From Mobilitalea sibirica (lineage in GTDB: Bacteria > Bacillota > Clostridia > Lachnospirales > Lachnospiraceae): 64,000 nt of DNA. Position 1 is the stretch's first letter, and each line of letters begins with the position of its first letter. Where the stretch lies: positions 62,001 through 126,000 of the forward strand of contig NZ_JAEAGR010000007.1 of assembly GCF_015999265.1 (NCBI RefSeq), written 5' to 3'. This document shows, in pieces, positions 25,783 through 34,710 of the stretch. A model generated the notes under the pieces. That model saw nothing but the letters and a program-made list of their open reading frames with translations, had not been told where the DNA came from and did no database searches. Both the position numbers and the translations under genes were made by a program.

Positions 25783-27260
25783 TTCTTTATTTCATAATTT
25801 TCTCCATAGAAGATAAATATAAGGTCATGCTCACCTGTTACTTTTGTTAGCAGTTCTGTTGTATATTCCTGAAATCCATCATTATCTTCCGCTTCAATCT
25901 TTACATATCCAACCACCGGTCCGGTCAGATTATCAAGACGGATTTGAATCGCACCAGACTTAAACTTAGAAGGTTTAATATTGACTTTAAAACGTGTCGC
26001 ACCCTCATTCCCAAAATCCGCACCATAAACAGCTATCCAATCACCGGTATGAGGCTCGGTTACAATCATATTACCTGTACCGCTATTCTCACCATTCTCT
26101 TCTAAAAGAGAGGTCTTAATGCCACCCATGGTTCCTATAGTTACAGCTTCTGTTTGCTTAAAAGGATTAAGGCTTTGCACCTGCTTAACACCCTTTTCAG
26201 TCGCTGTGATTGGTTCAATTGAGCCGTCTTTCTTTACAGTGACAGGATCAATATGGGTACAACGGTATCCGCTTGATATTCCAAGCCGTTTCTCCAGTAT
26301 CTGAGTGTGATATGCTATATAAAATTGGCCTTTAAATTCAAACATACAATGATGATTATTACCATAGCACCCGAAGAATTCTCCAGGATTTCGTAAAATT
26401 GATCCCCGAAATGTAAAAGGTCCCATCGGATTGCTGCTTGTCATATATATGATCTCACCATTTTTGAATCCCAACGTTTTTGTAGCTTCCTCATCCACGT
26501 TAAAGTTAGAGCAATAGGTATAATAATAGGTGTTGCCAATCTTATTAATTCCAGAATCCTCAAAAAGATAAGGGATATCCACCATACTTACAGGCTCCCC
26601 TGCTAAACTTATCATGTCATCCCCTAGCTTAACAACCCGACCGGTGCCTGGATTCGCATGCTTCCCTTCCGGAACTCCGCCACCGACATATAAATAGCCT
26701 GTTCCATCATCATCTACGAATACAGCCGGATCAAATAACCAGGTTACATCCGCACAGTTTGGCGTTGATCTTGACACCAGAGCATGTCCCAAGGGATCAA
26801 CAAACGGTCCGATTGGACTATCTGAGGTTAGCACTCCGATGCCATTCCCTCCATTAGCAAAATAGATAAAAAATCTATCTTTTCCTTCTATGTTTTTATA
26901 AGCAACGGCAGGTGCCCAGGAATTATTACCCCATTTCGCTGCACCTTCTTTGCCCGCTGCTTTAATTGCACCGTGATCCGTCCAGTTAACCAGATCTGCT
27001 GAAGAGATTACATTTAATGTATTTATCTTACTATAGGTGTTATTCGTACACTTACCTTCTTCATCATATTCAATGATATCACCGGTCATATAAATATAAA
27101 CCCTGTCATTATAAACAATTGCATAAGGGTCTGCGCCCAAACGCTGTGTTATAAGTGGATTTTTATCTCCTAATTCTTTTATTGTTTCTGTCAGTTTAAT
27201 TTCATTAAATATAGCCTCTATCTCTTTCTTTAATTCATTGGATTTTTGTATAATAGACAT
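25767..27260 (-). CDS. Leaderless glycoside hydrolase family 43 with CBM6-like domain
   Basis: About 497 residues, cytoplasmic. Closely parallels the lipoprotein enzyme at 17118-18851: base in GADPYAIVYNDRVYIYMTGD, modulator in FDPAVFVDDDGTGYLYVGG, acid Glu in EDSGINKIGNTYYYTY, and a C-terminal CBM6-like sandwich (QTEAVTIGTMGGIKT ... EHDLIFIFYGENYE). The shared architecture, one copy surface-bound and one inside, suggests the same linkage is cut at both places. Start set at ATG 27260 after GAGG; ATG 27272 sits too near its GGAGAA. First gene after the AraR-type site at 27325-27351. Confidence 0.88.
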   Translation of the reverse strand: MSIIQKSNELKKEIEAIFNEIKLTETIKELGDKNPLITQRLGADPYAIVYNDRVYIYMTGDIIEYDEEGKCTNNTYSKINTLNVISSADLVNWTDHGAIKAAGKEGAAKWGNNSWAPAVAYKNIEGKDRFFIYFANGGNGIGVLTSDSPIGPFVDPLGHALVSRSTPNCADVTWLFDPAVFVDDDGTGYLYVGGGVPEGKHANPGTGRVVKLGDDMISLAGEPVSMVDIPYLFEDSGINKIGNTYYYTYCSNFNVDEEATKTLGFKNGEIIYMTSSNPMGPFTFRGSILRNPGEFFGCYGNNHHCMFEFKGQFYIAYHTQILEKRLGISSGYRCTHIDPVTVKKDGSIEPITATEKGVKQVQSLNPFKQTEAVTIGTMGGIKTSLLEENGENSGTGNMIVTEPHTGDWIAVYGADFGNEGATRFKVNIKPSKFKSGAIQIRLDNLTGPVVGYVKIEAEDNDGFQEYTTELLTKVTGEHDLIFIFYGENYEIKNWYFS

Positions 27261-27324
27261 ATTTAACCTCATTTCTCCGATTACACGGTCCTACTAAAAT
27301 AAACCTATCCAATTATATTTTACA

Positions 27325-27351
27325 ACTTGTACGCACATGAAAACAACTTGT
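27325..27351. promoter_or_regulatory. AraR-type operator in front of the GH43-GH43-GH127 run
   Basis: ACTTGTACG, ten bases, CAACTTGT then T6; same 27-base layout as at 20515-20541. The left part also fits the palindromic AraR consensus on its other side (ACTTGTACGCACATG). A minus-strand TATAAT lies at 27312-27317, so bound repressor would cover the core promoter. Confidence 0.7.
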
Positions 27352-27464
27352 TTTTTATAATATAAATATAGCTGACTTTATATTAATCATCCTCATATAG
27401 GCAAATAATACAATGTGAGAATAGATTATATAACATAAGTGCTTTTGTCTCTACACATATAAAT

Positions 27465-27558
27465 AAGGAGTTATTTCATATATAAAAGATTTAATTAATA
27501 CGGATATGACTTCTGTAGTTCCTTCTTAATTTAATCAGTTATTATGAAACAACTCCTT
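27465..27558 (-). terminator. Long-armed inverted repeat ending the VWA operon
   Basis: AAGGAGTTATTTCATA and its near-complement TATGAAACAACTCCTT lie 62 bases apart. On the minus strand it starts 23 bases after the VWA gene stop, so it may end that transcript, but the big loop and lack of a T-run make a tiny inverted-repeat element an alternative. The 27261-27581 gap holds this, the AraR site and no gene. Confidence 0.4.
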
Positions 27559-27581
27559 TTACCATCCAATTACCAGTTTAT

Positions 27582-29276
27582 TTACATCTGTGCATTAAAC
27601 AGATTCTTAATCTTATAGATGACATCATCTGAATCCGCATTGATACTGGAGGCCTCATTGATATTCGATATCGTCTGCAAAGCATCAATATTCGCATTGT
27701 ATCCAATGGTATAGATCGGAATACCGCTTTCACTGATTACGGGTTCTACATAATCAAGCGAATTTCCTTCATTGGTTTCCCCATCACTGAGTAAAAATAA
27801 CATTACTTTTGCCTGAGGATTCGCTTCTTTCGCCTCTAATAACATATTAATTCCAATCGTAACACCATCATAAGTAGCGGTGCCTCCGACTGCCCGTAGG
27901 TCTTCGACAGCCCCTTGAAAATAAGCTCTTTGATTAAGATCAAACTTTCTAATCGGAACTTCTATGGTTACATCCGAACTGTAGCTTACTAAACCCACAT
28001 AATTATTATCGTTAATATATTGTGCTCCATTAATTAGACTCTTCTTCAACTGGTTAATCGGATCCCCATCCATACTTCCGCTTACATCAGCAACAAACAC
28101 GGCTATAATCTCTTTACCACCGTCTTTATTCTCTTTCCATAACTGTAGTGCCTGTAATACAGTTCCACCCATAGTATCATATTTCTCATTTTGATAGCTG
28201 TTAAGTCCGTTAAAACCATAATCGGAAGCTAAATCCTGATTGTCCTCATTTAAGCAATATTCCTTGAACATATCTAATACTGCTTTTTTATCCTCATTCA
28301 ATGTGCCAACTTCATATAAGGGATTATCATGTCTAATTCCAAAGGGAACAAATTCATATTTTGATAATTCGCCGTCATTTACATAGGTCTGATATTCCAT
28401 TACCATACCGTCCAATTTACCGGAGGCTGCACTTTCTCTCATCTGCATCGTGGTATACGCTACATAAGGAACATTATTCTGAAACTCAGTAAACCCCTCT
28501 TTGGCTTTCTCACTTAACAGATTGGCCGAATCACTATAATATAGTGTATTTAGTAGAAAGTTAAGCCCTGTAGAACTGGCAAGGGGGTTGGTATAGCCCA
28601 TAACCATTTCGTTCTTTTTTACCGCTTCTAACACAGCCTGCATATCAGCCTTACCGTAATTAGTCTCCAGCTTATCCTTAGTACTCTTATTTACAAGAAT
28701 GCCTGCTACATTACCCACCAGTCTTTCTGATACAAGCGTTACTTCACCGCCCTGGGCATTAATTAAGTTACCCCACAAAGCTGATGAGGGTGAGAATGCG
28801 TCGGGTAAATGCTTATTCGCTATGATATAATCGGCTCCAAGACCCGAAGCAATGTTTCGAACTGATACTGAGATTGTCTTACCGTCAATGTTATACCCTT
28901 GTGAATTGAATTTCTCTGCTACTTCGACAATCCATCCATCCATTCCCTTACCTGACTTTTCCGGACTGGCAAATATCTCTATATCAATGTCTCCATCACC
29001 CTCAACTACTAGAGGATATTTATCAATATTCGGTAATTCATCATAAAGTGATGTTGGAGTTAATTCAATGGAAGCTTTTCTTGGATCATTCGTATTGATC
29101 TGTATTTTATTGGTAAGATACTCTATTTTTTCATTCAGATTTTTGCTGTTATAGGCTTCTAAATCTTTATCCTTAAGTTTAGTTCCCCCTGAACTTAGCA
29201 CTGTTACAATGATTAATACCAGTGCAAAAACAATTGCTATTCCTGCAACAAATTTAATTATATTTTGCTTACTCAA
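27582..29276 (-). CDS. Membrane-anchored protein: solute-binding-like domain plus von Willebrand A domain
   Basis: 564 residues. One N-terminal helix (about 7-26) anchors an extracellular protein. Residues ~95-360 have the bilobed pattern of a molybdate/phosphate-type binding protein (IEIFASPEKSGKG, GLGADYIIANKHLPDAFSPSS, GYTNPLASSTGLNFLL). From ~385 a VWA domain with a complete metal site: DVSGSMDG, T in GGTATYDG and D in LLSDGETNEG. The start is the TTG at 29276; the frame's ATG at 29297 contains the GAGGAGGAGG ribosome site. TTG is one base beyond the stop of the upstream gene, so translation is coupled. Role unknown; a metal-dependent adhesion or complex-assembly role is inference. Confidence 0.8.
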   Translation of the reverse strand: MSKQNIIKFVAGIAIVFALVLIIVTVLSSGGTKLKDKDLEAYNSKNLNEKIEYLTNKIQINTNDPRKASIELTPTSLYDELPNIDKYPLVVEGDGDIDIEIFASPEKSGKGMDGWIVEVAEKFNSQGYNIDGKTISVSVRNIASGLGADYIIANKHLPDAFSPSSALWGNLINAQGGEVTLVSERLVGNVAGILVNKSTKDKLETNYGKADMQAVLEAVKKNEMVMGYTNPLASSTGLNFLLNTLYYSDSANLLSEKAKEGFTEFQNNVPYVAYTTMQMRESAASGKLDGMVMEYQTYVNDGELSKYEFVPFGIRHDNPLYEVGTLNEDKKAVLDMFKEYCLNEDNQDLASDYGFNGLNSYQNEKYDTMGGTVLQALQLWKENKDGGKEIIAVFVADVSGSMDGDPINQLKKSLINGAQYINDNNYVGLVSYSSDVTIEVPIRKFDLNQRAYFQGAVEDLRAVGGTATYDGVTIGINMLLEAKEANPQAKVMLFLLSDGETNEGNSLDYVEPVISESGIPIYTIGYNANIDALQTISNINEASSINADSDDVIYKIKNLFNAQM

Positions 29277-29277
29277 T

Positions 29278-30006
29278 TTATAAACCCTCCTCCTCATATT
29301 TGCTTGCCAGTTCTTCTATCTCATTCTCTTGGTCCGTACGAAGACTTTTCATGGCATTAACAACATCTCTTAGCTTGCTGATATCTGTATCCTCATTAAT
29401 CTCTCCCATTCGTGAGGTTTCGGTTATTAATGTTTCGTATTCCGTTAAAACATCATTAATCTTATGTATCTGTTCCTCAATATAAGAAATGTGCTGTTTT
29501 ATATTATCCGGAAGCCCTTCATCATCGAATATTTTTACCCTGTTAACAATTCTTTCAACATTGATGATTAGTGCATCTTCCACGGTCTCTACCAGTTCAC
29601 CTAACGCACTGGCGTCAACTTCATTTTCATCCATATCGGCTACTTGAAACAACACGTTCTTACGTCTATTAAATCGATCCACCTGCTTGTTCACCATATC
29701 GATACATTGATTAAGACGGGCATTCCTATAATTTTTCTGATATTCTTCCAAGGTATAATTTAGTCGATCTAACTCGGTGACCTTAGCCTCCTGCGTTATC
29801 TCCTGTACTGTAACACCGAAGATGGTTTTATACAAAAACATTATTGCTAATAATAATACTAGGAATACCGATACGATCATCACGGTTTTTCCCACATTCC
29901 CAGCTTGGACTTTTTTAAAAATTATAATAGCTATGGGAACCGTTAAGGCAGCACTGACTCCTGTCATCCAATATAATGTGAAATTTTTTTTACCTTTCAT
30001 CCTCAT
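29278..30006 (-). CDS. Two-helix membrane protein with long coiled coil
   Basis: About 242 residues: two N-terminal helices (about 13-30 and 38-57) followed by a soluble, highly charged α-helical part with coiled-coil character (LDRLNYTLEEYQKNYRNARLN, HISYIEEQIHKINDVLTEYE). It resembles in layout the cytoplasmic helical proteins found next to toxic-anion-resistance/XpaC and VWA genes, but I do not identify the family. ATG 30006 follows GGAGG by five bases. Its stop touches the start of the VWA/binding-domain gene, implying the two products work together at the membrane. Confidence 0.65.
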   Translation of the reverse strand: MRMKGKKNFTLYWMTGVSAALTVPIAIIIFKKVQAGNVGKTVMIVSVFLVLLLAIMFLYKTIFGVTVQEITQEAKVTELDRLNYTLEEYQKNYRNARLNQCIDMVNKQVDRFNRRKNVLFQVADMDENEVDASALGELVETVEDALIINVERIVNRVKIFDDEGLPDNIKQHISYIEEQIHKINDVLTEYETLITETSRMGEINEDTDISKLRDVVNAMKSLRTDQENEIEELASKYEEEGL

Positions 30007-30189
30007 AATATCCTCCATGATGACGAATTTAATAATTTAATTGTAATATAGTACGGTTGATTATAAATTAAATTCGGCTAAAAATACGTTAAGAATTATC
30101 TTAAGATACATTAAATACCTACTGAAGAATTGCAAAGATATTAACTGTTAACCTTTTCCATTCATTATTATAACATCGATTGCATAAAA

Positions 30190-30238
30190 ATAGCTACCAT
30201 ATATTTCATTTTAATGTAAAATGAATACAGGTAGCTAT
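30190..30238 (-). terminator. Terminator of the arsenic operon
   Basis: ATAGCTACC and GGTAGCTAT form a 9-bp stem with a further ATTCATTTT/AAAATGAA inner stem; on the minus strand TTTTTATG follows. It lies 157 bases after arsA. The rest of the 30007-30394 gap is AT-rich, holding the promoter of the VWA operon. Confidence 0.75.
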
Positions 30239-30394
30239 TATATATCTTCTTTTTTTATTAACTTGAATATTAAACGAATCCTGATAACGTATTATTATTG
30301 CTTCAAACTCCCTTTGTTATCTAATCGCTAGCTTTTCAATGCAGTTTTTTAACCTCACATATATTTTTGCTTAGTTTTAAGATGAAACCCTAGG

Positions 30395-32128
30395 TTATTT
30401 TAATAAACTATCCGCTTTAATATCTTCTGCACTCCATGGAATCACAGCAAAATTACCTTTGGTATGGGTATCCACTTTGTTAATCCATGTTATCTCATTT
30501 CTTGCTTTAGCAGCTAACAGCTGATTGGTGGTTTTGCTTTGATAAAAGGAGGCATTGATAATCCACCATTTTACTGCTATCTGTGCACGTTTTAAGTCTT
30601 CCTCCAGACGCATTGCCTCATATACAGGTGTTGCCTCAGCTAGACTGACAATAATTACTTCTGTTTCCTTTGGATTACGAAGTCTTGGAAGTAGCTTTCT
30701 GACTGCTTCCGGTATAACCCCTTGCGTTCTTTCTACCTCTTTATGATAACTCTGGGTGGAATCCAGTAATAAAAGTGTATGACCGGTAGGGGCAGTATCG
30801 ATGACAACAATCTGGTCCTCTGCCCTTTCTACCACCTCAGCAAAGGCTCTGAAAACAGCTATCTCCTGTGTACAGGGTGACTTTAAATCTTCCTCTATAT
30901 AAGCTAAGTCCTCCTCAGACATGGTTTCTCTGGCCTTGGAAAGAATCTCCTCCTGGTACTTTCTAAGCTCCTTTTTTTCATCAATATGACTCATAGTAAT
31001 ACTGGTGGTTTCATCAACAACGTATTTTAAGTGGGCAGCCGGATCTGTTGTAGTAAGATGTACCTTTTTACCCTGTTTTGCCAGGCCCAACGCAATAGAA
31101 GCTGCTATGGTTGTTTTACCGACTCCTCCCTTACCCATCGTAAATATTACTTTTTTCTCAGTTACTAAAAGATCGTTAATTACATTCTTTAATTCGGGAA
31201 TGGATGAGGTATGAAGCGTTTCTGTTTGTATATCATAGGTATCCTTTGTTAGTAGTGCTCTAACATTTTCTAATCCGGTTATGTTATAGGCTCTTAGAGG
31301 AACAACATATATAACGATATCCTTCAGACCCTCAGGCATCGTACGAATCGCTTTTTGTTGTTTCTTATAAAGGCTTTCCGAGATCTTATCGTCATAGGAA
31401 GATAATACACCATTTAATAGCATTACTTGGTTCTTAACTCCGATATCCGAAAGCTCCTTCGATGCTCTCATAGCTTCTTTAAGCGGTGTTTCTTCGGGTC
31501 TTGAAACTAATACCAATGTAGTAAGCGTGGAATCGGATAAGGTTTTTACCGCATTTTTATATATTTCTTTTTTATCTTCAAGTCCTGAAAGCTGTCCTAA
31601 GCAGGAGGCTCCATGGGTATTTTCACTGATAAAATTACTCCAGGCAGAAGGTAACTGTAACATTCTAAGAGTATGACCGGTAGGCGCGGTATCAAAAATA
31701 ATATGATCATAATCCTTTTGAATAGCTTTATCCGTAATAAACTTAGAAAATTCATTAAAAGCTGCGATTTCAACGGTACAGGATCCGGATAATTGCTCCT
31801 CCATATTGTTAAGTACAGCCTCAGGTAATAATCCTCTATAGGGGGCTATCACACTTTCCCGATACTCAGCCGCAGCCTCAATTGGATCTAAATTGGCCAC
31901 CACCAGATTCGGAACCTCTTTGATGGGTGTTCCTTTATTCGTAAGCTCCATATCGAAGACATCCTGCAGATTCGAAGCCGGGTCGGTACTTATTAACAAT
32001 ACCTTTTTCCCATGATCCGCCAGTGTAACAGCGGTGGCGCAGGCTGTTGAAGTCTTACCAACACCACCTTTTCCGGTATAAAAGAGATATTTCGTTAATT
32101 CTATTTTCTGTGGATTAAATTCTGTCAC
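30395..32128 (-). CDS. arsA: Arsenical pump-driving ATPase ArsA
   Basis: 577 residues with two homologous halves, each with a deviant Walker A (GKGGVGKTS near residue 18 and GKGGVGKTT near 333) and DTAPTGHTLR/DTAPTGHTLL switch motifs. The cysteines that bind As(III) in E. coli ArsA have counterparts in SGSCTVEI, GASCLGQ and SPCTQEI. It hydrolyses ATP to drive the arsenite carrier, here presumably Acr3. It begins with GTG after AAAGGAA. Last gene of the acr3-arsD-arsA run, 117 bases after arsD. Confidence 0.94.
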   Translation of the reverse strand: MTEFNPQKIELTKYLFYTGKGGVGKTSTACATAVTLADHGKKVLLISTDPASNLQDVFDMELTNKGTPIKEVPNLVVANLDPIEAAAEYRESVIAPYRGLLPEAVLNNMEEQLSGSCTVEIAAFNEFSKFITDKAIQKDYDHIIFDTAPTGHTLRMLQLPSAWSNFISENTHGASCLGQLSGLEDKKEIYKNAVKTLSDSTLTTLVLVSRPEETPLKEAMRASKELSDIGVKNQVMLLNGVLSSYDDKISESLYKKQQKAIRTMPEGLKDIVIYVVPLRAYNITGLENVRALLTKDTYDIQTETLHTSSIPELKNVINDLLVTEKKVIFTMGKGGVGKTTIAASIALGLAKQGKKVHLTTTDPAAHLKYVVDETTSITMSHIDEKKELRKYQEEILSKARETMSEEDLAYIEEDLKSPCTQEIAVFRAFAEVVERAEDQIVVIDTAPTGHTLLLLDSTQSYHKEVERTQGVIPEAVRKLLPRLRNPKETEVIIVSLAEATPVYEAMRLEEDLKRAQIAVKWWIINASFYQSKTTNQLLAAKARNEITWINKVDTHTKGNFAVIPWSAEDIKADSLLK

Positions 32129-32245
32129 TATTTAACATTCCTTTCTAAAAAAACCTTCGTAGAGCATGCTATATCATTCGATTTAATATTCCACTGTTTT
32201 ATTTTATTTCACCGTTAAAAGGCTGATAATGTTATTAATAATTTT

Positions 32246-32833
32246 CTAGCAACAACCTCCGGAACAACAACTATCATCTGAACAACAGTTATCTTCTGTG
32301 CTACTGCTATTATCCGAACAGCAATCATCCTCTACACAGCAGTTATCTACGGCGCTACTGCTATTATCCGAACAGCAATCACCCTCTGTACAGCAGTTAT
32401 CATCTGCGCTACTGCTATTATCTGAACAGCAATCACCCTCCGTACAGCAATTATCTTCTGTACAACAACCTTCTACACCGTCACTTGCAGCTGCTTTTTC
32501 TTCCCTTGATTGTTCTCCAACATAACTCATAGGTATATTTAACAATTCAATAAATTCTTCATTCCTTGGATATCTTCCGCTGATTACAATCTCCTCACCT
32601 AAAACAGTTATCGGTAATGCCTCCACCCCTTCGATTTTAATAAAATCATTAACTACCTTATTGGTAACAAACTCCTGAGGCGAATTTGACAAATTAAAAC
32701 GATCCACTTTTACACCGTTTTTTTCCATCGTATTGAGAACAGTTGATATTCTTAAGAGTTCCGGATCCACACCTACACCGCATAATCCCGTGGAGCAACA
32801 CATTGCCGGTTCAAATATCTGCATTTTTTTCAT
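32246..32833 (-). CDS. arsD: ArsD arsenic metallochaperone with an expanded cysteine-pair tail
   Basis: 195 residues. The first ~105 are a standard ArsD thioredoxin-like domain: EPAMCCSTGLCG holds the Cys12-Cys13-Cys18 As(III) site, followed by FNLSNSPQEFV and LPITVLGEEIVISGRYP. Known ArsD proteins are ~120 residues with one or two further CC pairs. Here about 80 extra residues carry ten CC pairs, mostly in 18-residue units of the form DNCCTEGDCCSDNSSS. ArsD hands arsenite to ArsA; the tail would add thiol capacity. AGGAGAG precedes the ATG. Confidence 0.93.
   Translation of the reverse strand: MKKMQIFEPAMCCSTGLCGVGVDPELLRISTVLNTMEKNGVKVDRFNLSNSPQEFVTNKVVNDFIKIEGVEALPITVLGEEIVISGRYPRNEEFIELLNIPMSYVGEQSREEKAAASDGVEGCCTEDNCCTEGDCCSDNSSSADDNCCTEGDCCSDNSSSAVDNCCVEDDCCSDNSSSTEDNCCSDDSCCSGGCC
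32250..32470 (-). repeat. 54-bp tandem repeat coding the ArsD cysteine tail
   Basis: Three nearly full copies of a 54-base unit plus partial copies at each end, each giving an 18-residue block with two CC pairs. Near-identity between copies points to recent expansion by slippage or unequal crossing over, so copy number should differ between strains. Confidence 0.85.
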
Positions 32834-33037
32834 TTTAAACGCTCTCCTAACATATCTTATTTCTGTATTATTTGTGTTATTTGGTTTTTGTTTATATACA
32901 TATTTGCTGCTTTTTGTTATGAAATATATTACCAGTTTCTATCGTGACATTTTAAGATATATTAATTTTATGTCATTTTATTTAATCCTTAGTGTTATTG
33001 GCATTAATATAGGTATTATAATGAATTTTTATAAATT

Positions 33038-34093
33038 CTAGTGTTCTGCTTTCGGAAACCAGTGTCTCGTATTGTTAGCAAACTTCACAAGCATTAGCAT
33101 GACAGGTACCTCTACTAACACACCCACCGTGGTAGCCAGGGCCACGGGAGATTCCATGCCAAATAATGCAATAGCAACGGCAACCGCCAGTTCAAAGAAA
33201 TTAGAAGCTCCGATCATCCCTGCCGGTGCTGCTATACCGTGATTTAACTTAAGTAGCTTTGCCGGTATATAGGCGACAAAGAAGATGAGGACGGTTTGGA
33301 TAATTAACGGTATCGCTATTAGGATAATATGAAGAGGATTCCCCAATATTACTTCACCTTGGAAGGAGAATAACAGTATTAACATTAAAAGCAATCCAAT
33401 GGTTGTAATGTTATCAAATTTGGGCAAAAACGAATTTTCAAAATATTCTAACCCTTTGCTTCTGGTCATCAATATTCTTGTTAATATACCCGCAGTTAAC
33501 GGGATTACTACAAATAGTACAACGGATATAATTAATGTATCCCAAGGAACCGGTACATCGCTGACACCAAGTAAAAACTTAACGATAGGAATAAATGCTA
33601 TCAAAATAATTAAATCATTGGTAGCTACCTGAACTACAGTATAAGCAGGATTCCCCTTGGTCAACTGACTCCATACGAATACCATGGCTGTACAAGGGGC
33701 AGCACCCAGTAATACTGCTCCGGCCAAATAATCTTTCGCAAGATCTGCAGGAATTAGGCCTTTAAAAATAATATAGAAAAATAGTGATGCTATTCCGTAC
33801 ATAGTAAAAGGTTTAATCAGCCAATTTGTAACCCAGGTAATATATAATCCCTTAGGGCTTTTACCGACATTCTTAATGCTTTGGAAGTCTACCTTCATCA
33901 TCATCGGATAAATCATAACCCATATTAAGATCGCCGTAGGTATGGATACCTCGGCATATTCAAATCGATCAAAAAACTCCGGTATAAAAGGTAGAAACTT
34001 ACCAATCAATACCCCAACAATCATACAGATTGCAACCCATAGGGTTAAATATTTTGAAAAGAAACCTATTGTGTTTGATTTTTCATTACTCAT
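33038..34093 (-). CDS. acr3: Arsenite efflux carrier Acr3
   Basis: 351 residues with ten predicted helices. The essential cysteine of Acr3 is in helix 4, GAAPCTAMVFVWSQLTKGNPAYT, and the late GMIGASNFFELAVAVAIALFG helix with its conserved Glu is present. It exports As(III) and, with ArsA, may be ATP-driven. I use ATG 34093 (MSNEKSN), which follows GGAGAGA; the frame extends 17 codons further into the gap behind arsR. Stop lies ~200 bases before arsD, a gap with no gene seen. Confidence 0.93.
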   Translation of the reverse strand: MSNEKSNTIGFFSKYLTLWVAICMIVGVLIGKFLPFIPEFFDRFEYAEVSIPTAILIWVMIYPMMMKVDFQSIKNVGKSPKGLYITWVTNWLIKPFTMYGIASLFFYIIFKGLIPADLAKDYLAGAVLLGAAPCTAMVFVWSQLTKGNPAYTVVQVATNDLIILIAFIPIVKFLLGVSDVPVPWDTLIISVVLFVVIPLTAGILTRILMTRSKGLEYFENSFLPKFDNITTIGLLLMLILLFSFQGEVILGNPLHIILIAIPLIIQTVLIFFVAYIPAKLLKLNHGIAAPAGMIGASNFFELAVAVAIALFGMESPVALATTVGVLVEVPVMLMLVKFANNTRHWFPKAEH

Positions 34094-34127
34094 CTCATTC
34101 TCTCCTAGTATAATATTTTTATATTCA

Positions 34128-34481
34128 TTATAATTCATTTTCATTTCTTATGTTGGAACATAAATTCTGCTTACAACATTTTTCACATTCATCTATGTCT
34201 TTATGATAGGTTGGTATTTCTTTTAACCTTACACGTAAATACTGATATAGTTCCCGATGTTTTTGTATAAAATCCTCACTTATTTTGTAATATGCCCATT
34301 GTGCTTTTTTATTAACATCTAAGATGTCACTATTTTTAAGTATTGCTAATTGTCGGGATGCATTGGATTGTGACATATTTAAGCTGGCCTCGATCTCACA
34401 GACACATAGCTCCCTATCCATAAGCAAGGCTAAAATTCTTAACCTGCTTTCCTCTGACAGTGCTTTAAAAATATCAATCAC
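34128..34481 (-). CDS. arsR: ArsR-family arsenic-responsive repressor (first copy)
   Basis: About 117 residues, winged-helix dimer. The metal-sensing ELCVCEIEASL motif in helix 3 (C-x-C) is followed by the recognition helix MSQSNASRQLAILKNSDIL and the wing AQWAYYKI. The cysteine-rich tail ECEKCCKQNLC could add to the As(III) site. Start is taken at GTG 34481, seven bases after AAAGGTGG; GTG codons at 34493/34490 overlap that site. It heads the acr3-arsD-arsA run. Confidence 0.92.
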   Translation of the reverse strand: MIDIFKALSEESRLRILALLMDRELCVCEIEASLNMSQSNASRQLAILKNSDILDVNKKAQWAYYKISEDFIQKHRELYQYLRVRLKEIPTYHKDIDECEKCCKQNLCSNIRNENEL

Positions 34482-34563
34482 CTGTGACACCACCTTTCTG
34501 CCAGTAGTCCTATTGATAACCTTTCAAGAGACTCCTTTCCTAAGAACTTATCCTTATATAACT

Positions 34564-34587
34564 TTATATGAGCATATATGCATATAA
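34564..34587. promoter_or_regulatory. Possible ArsR operator before arsR/acr3
   Basis: TTATATG and CATATAA, a 7-bp inverted repeat ten bases apart, ~85 bases before arsR. The TATATG/CATATA half also occurs in the promoter of the second arsR at 36904-36935. AT-richness makes chance palindromes common. Confidence 0.4.
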
Positions 34588-34710
34588 TATGACGGATAGT
34601 TCCTTTGGTTACATTTTAATTACGTTGAAAATTGTACTTTCACTGAGATCAGCTTGCTACATAATCTTATATCAGTAGGAGTTTTCTTCTAATTGATATT
34701 AATTATAGGT

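Noticed and set aside
27465-27558. The inverted repeat as a complete MITE
   Set aside because: Only one copy seen in the window and no target-site duplication found, so termination is the simpler reading.
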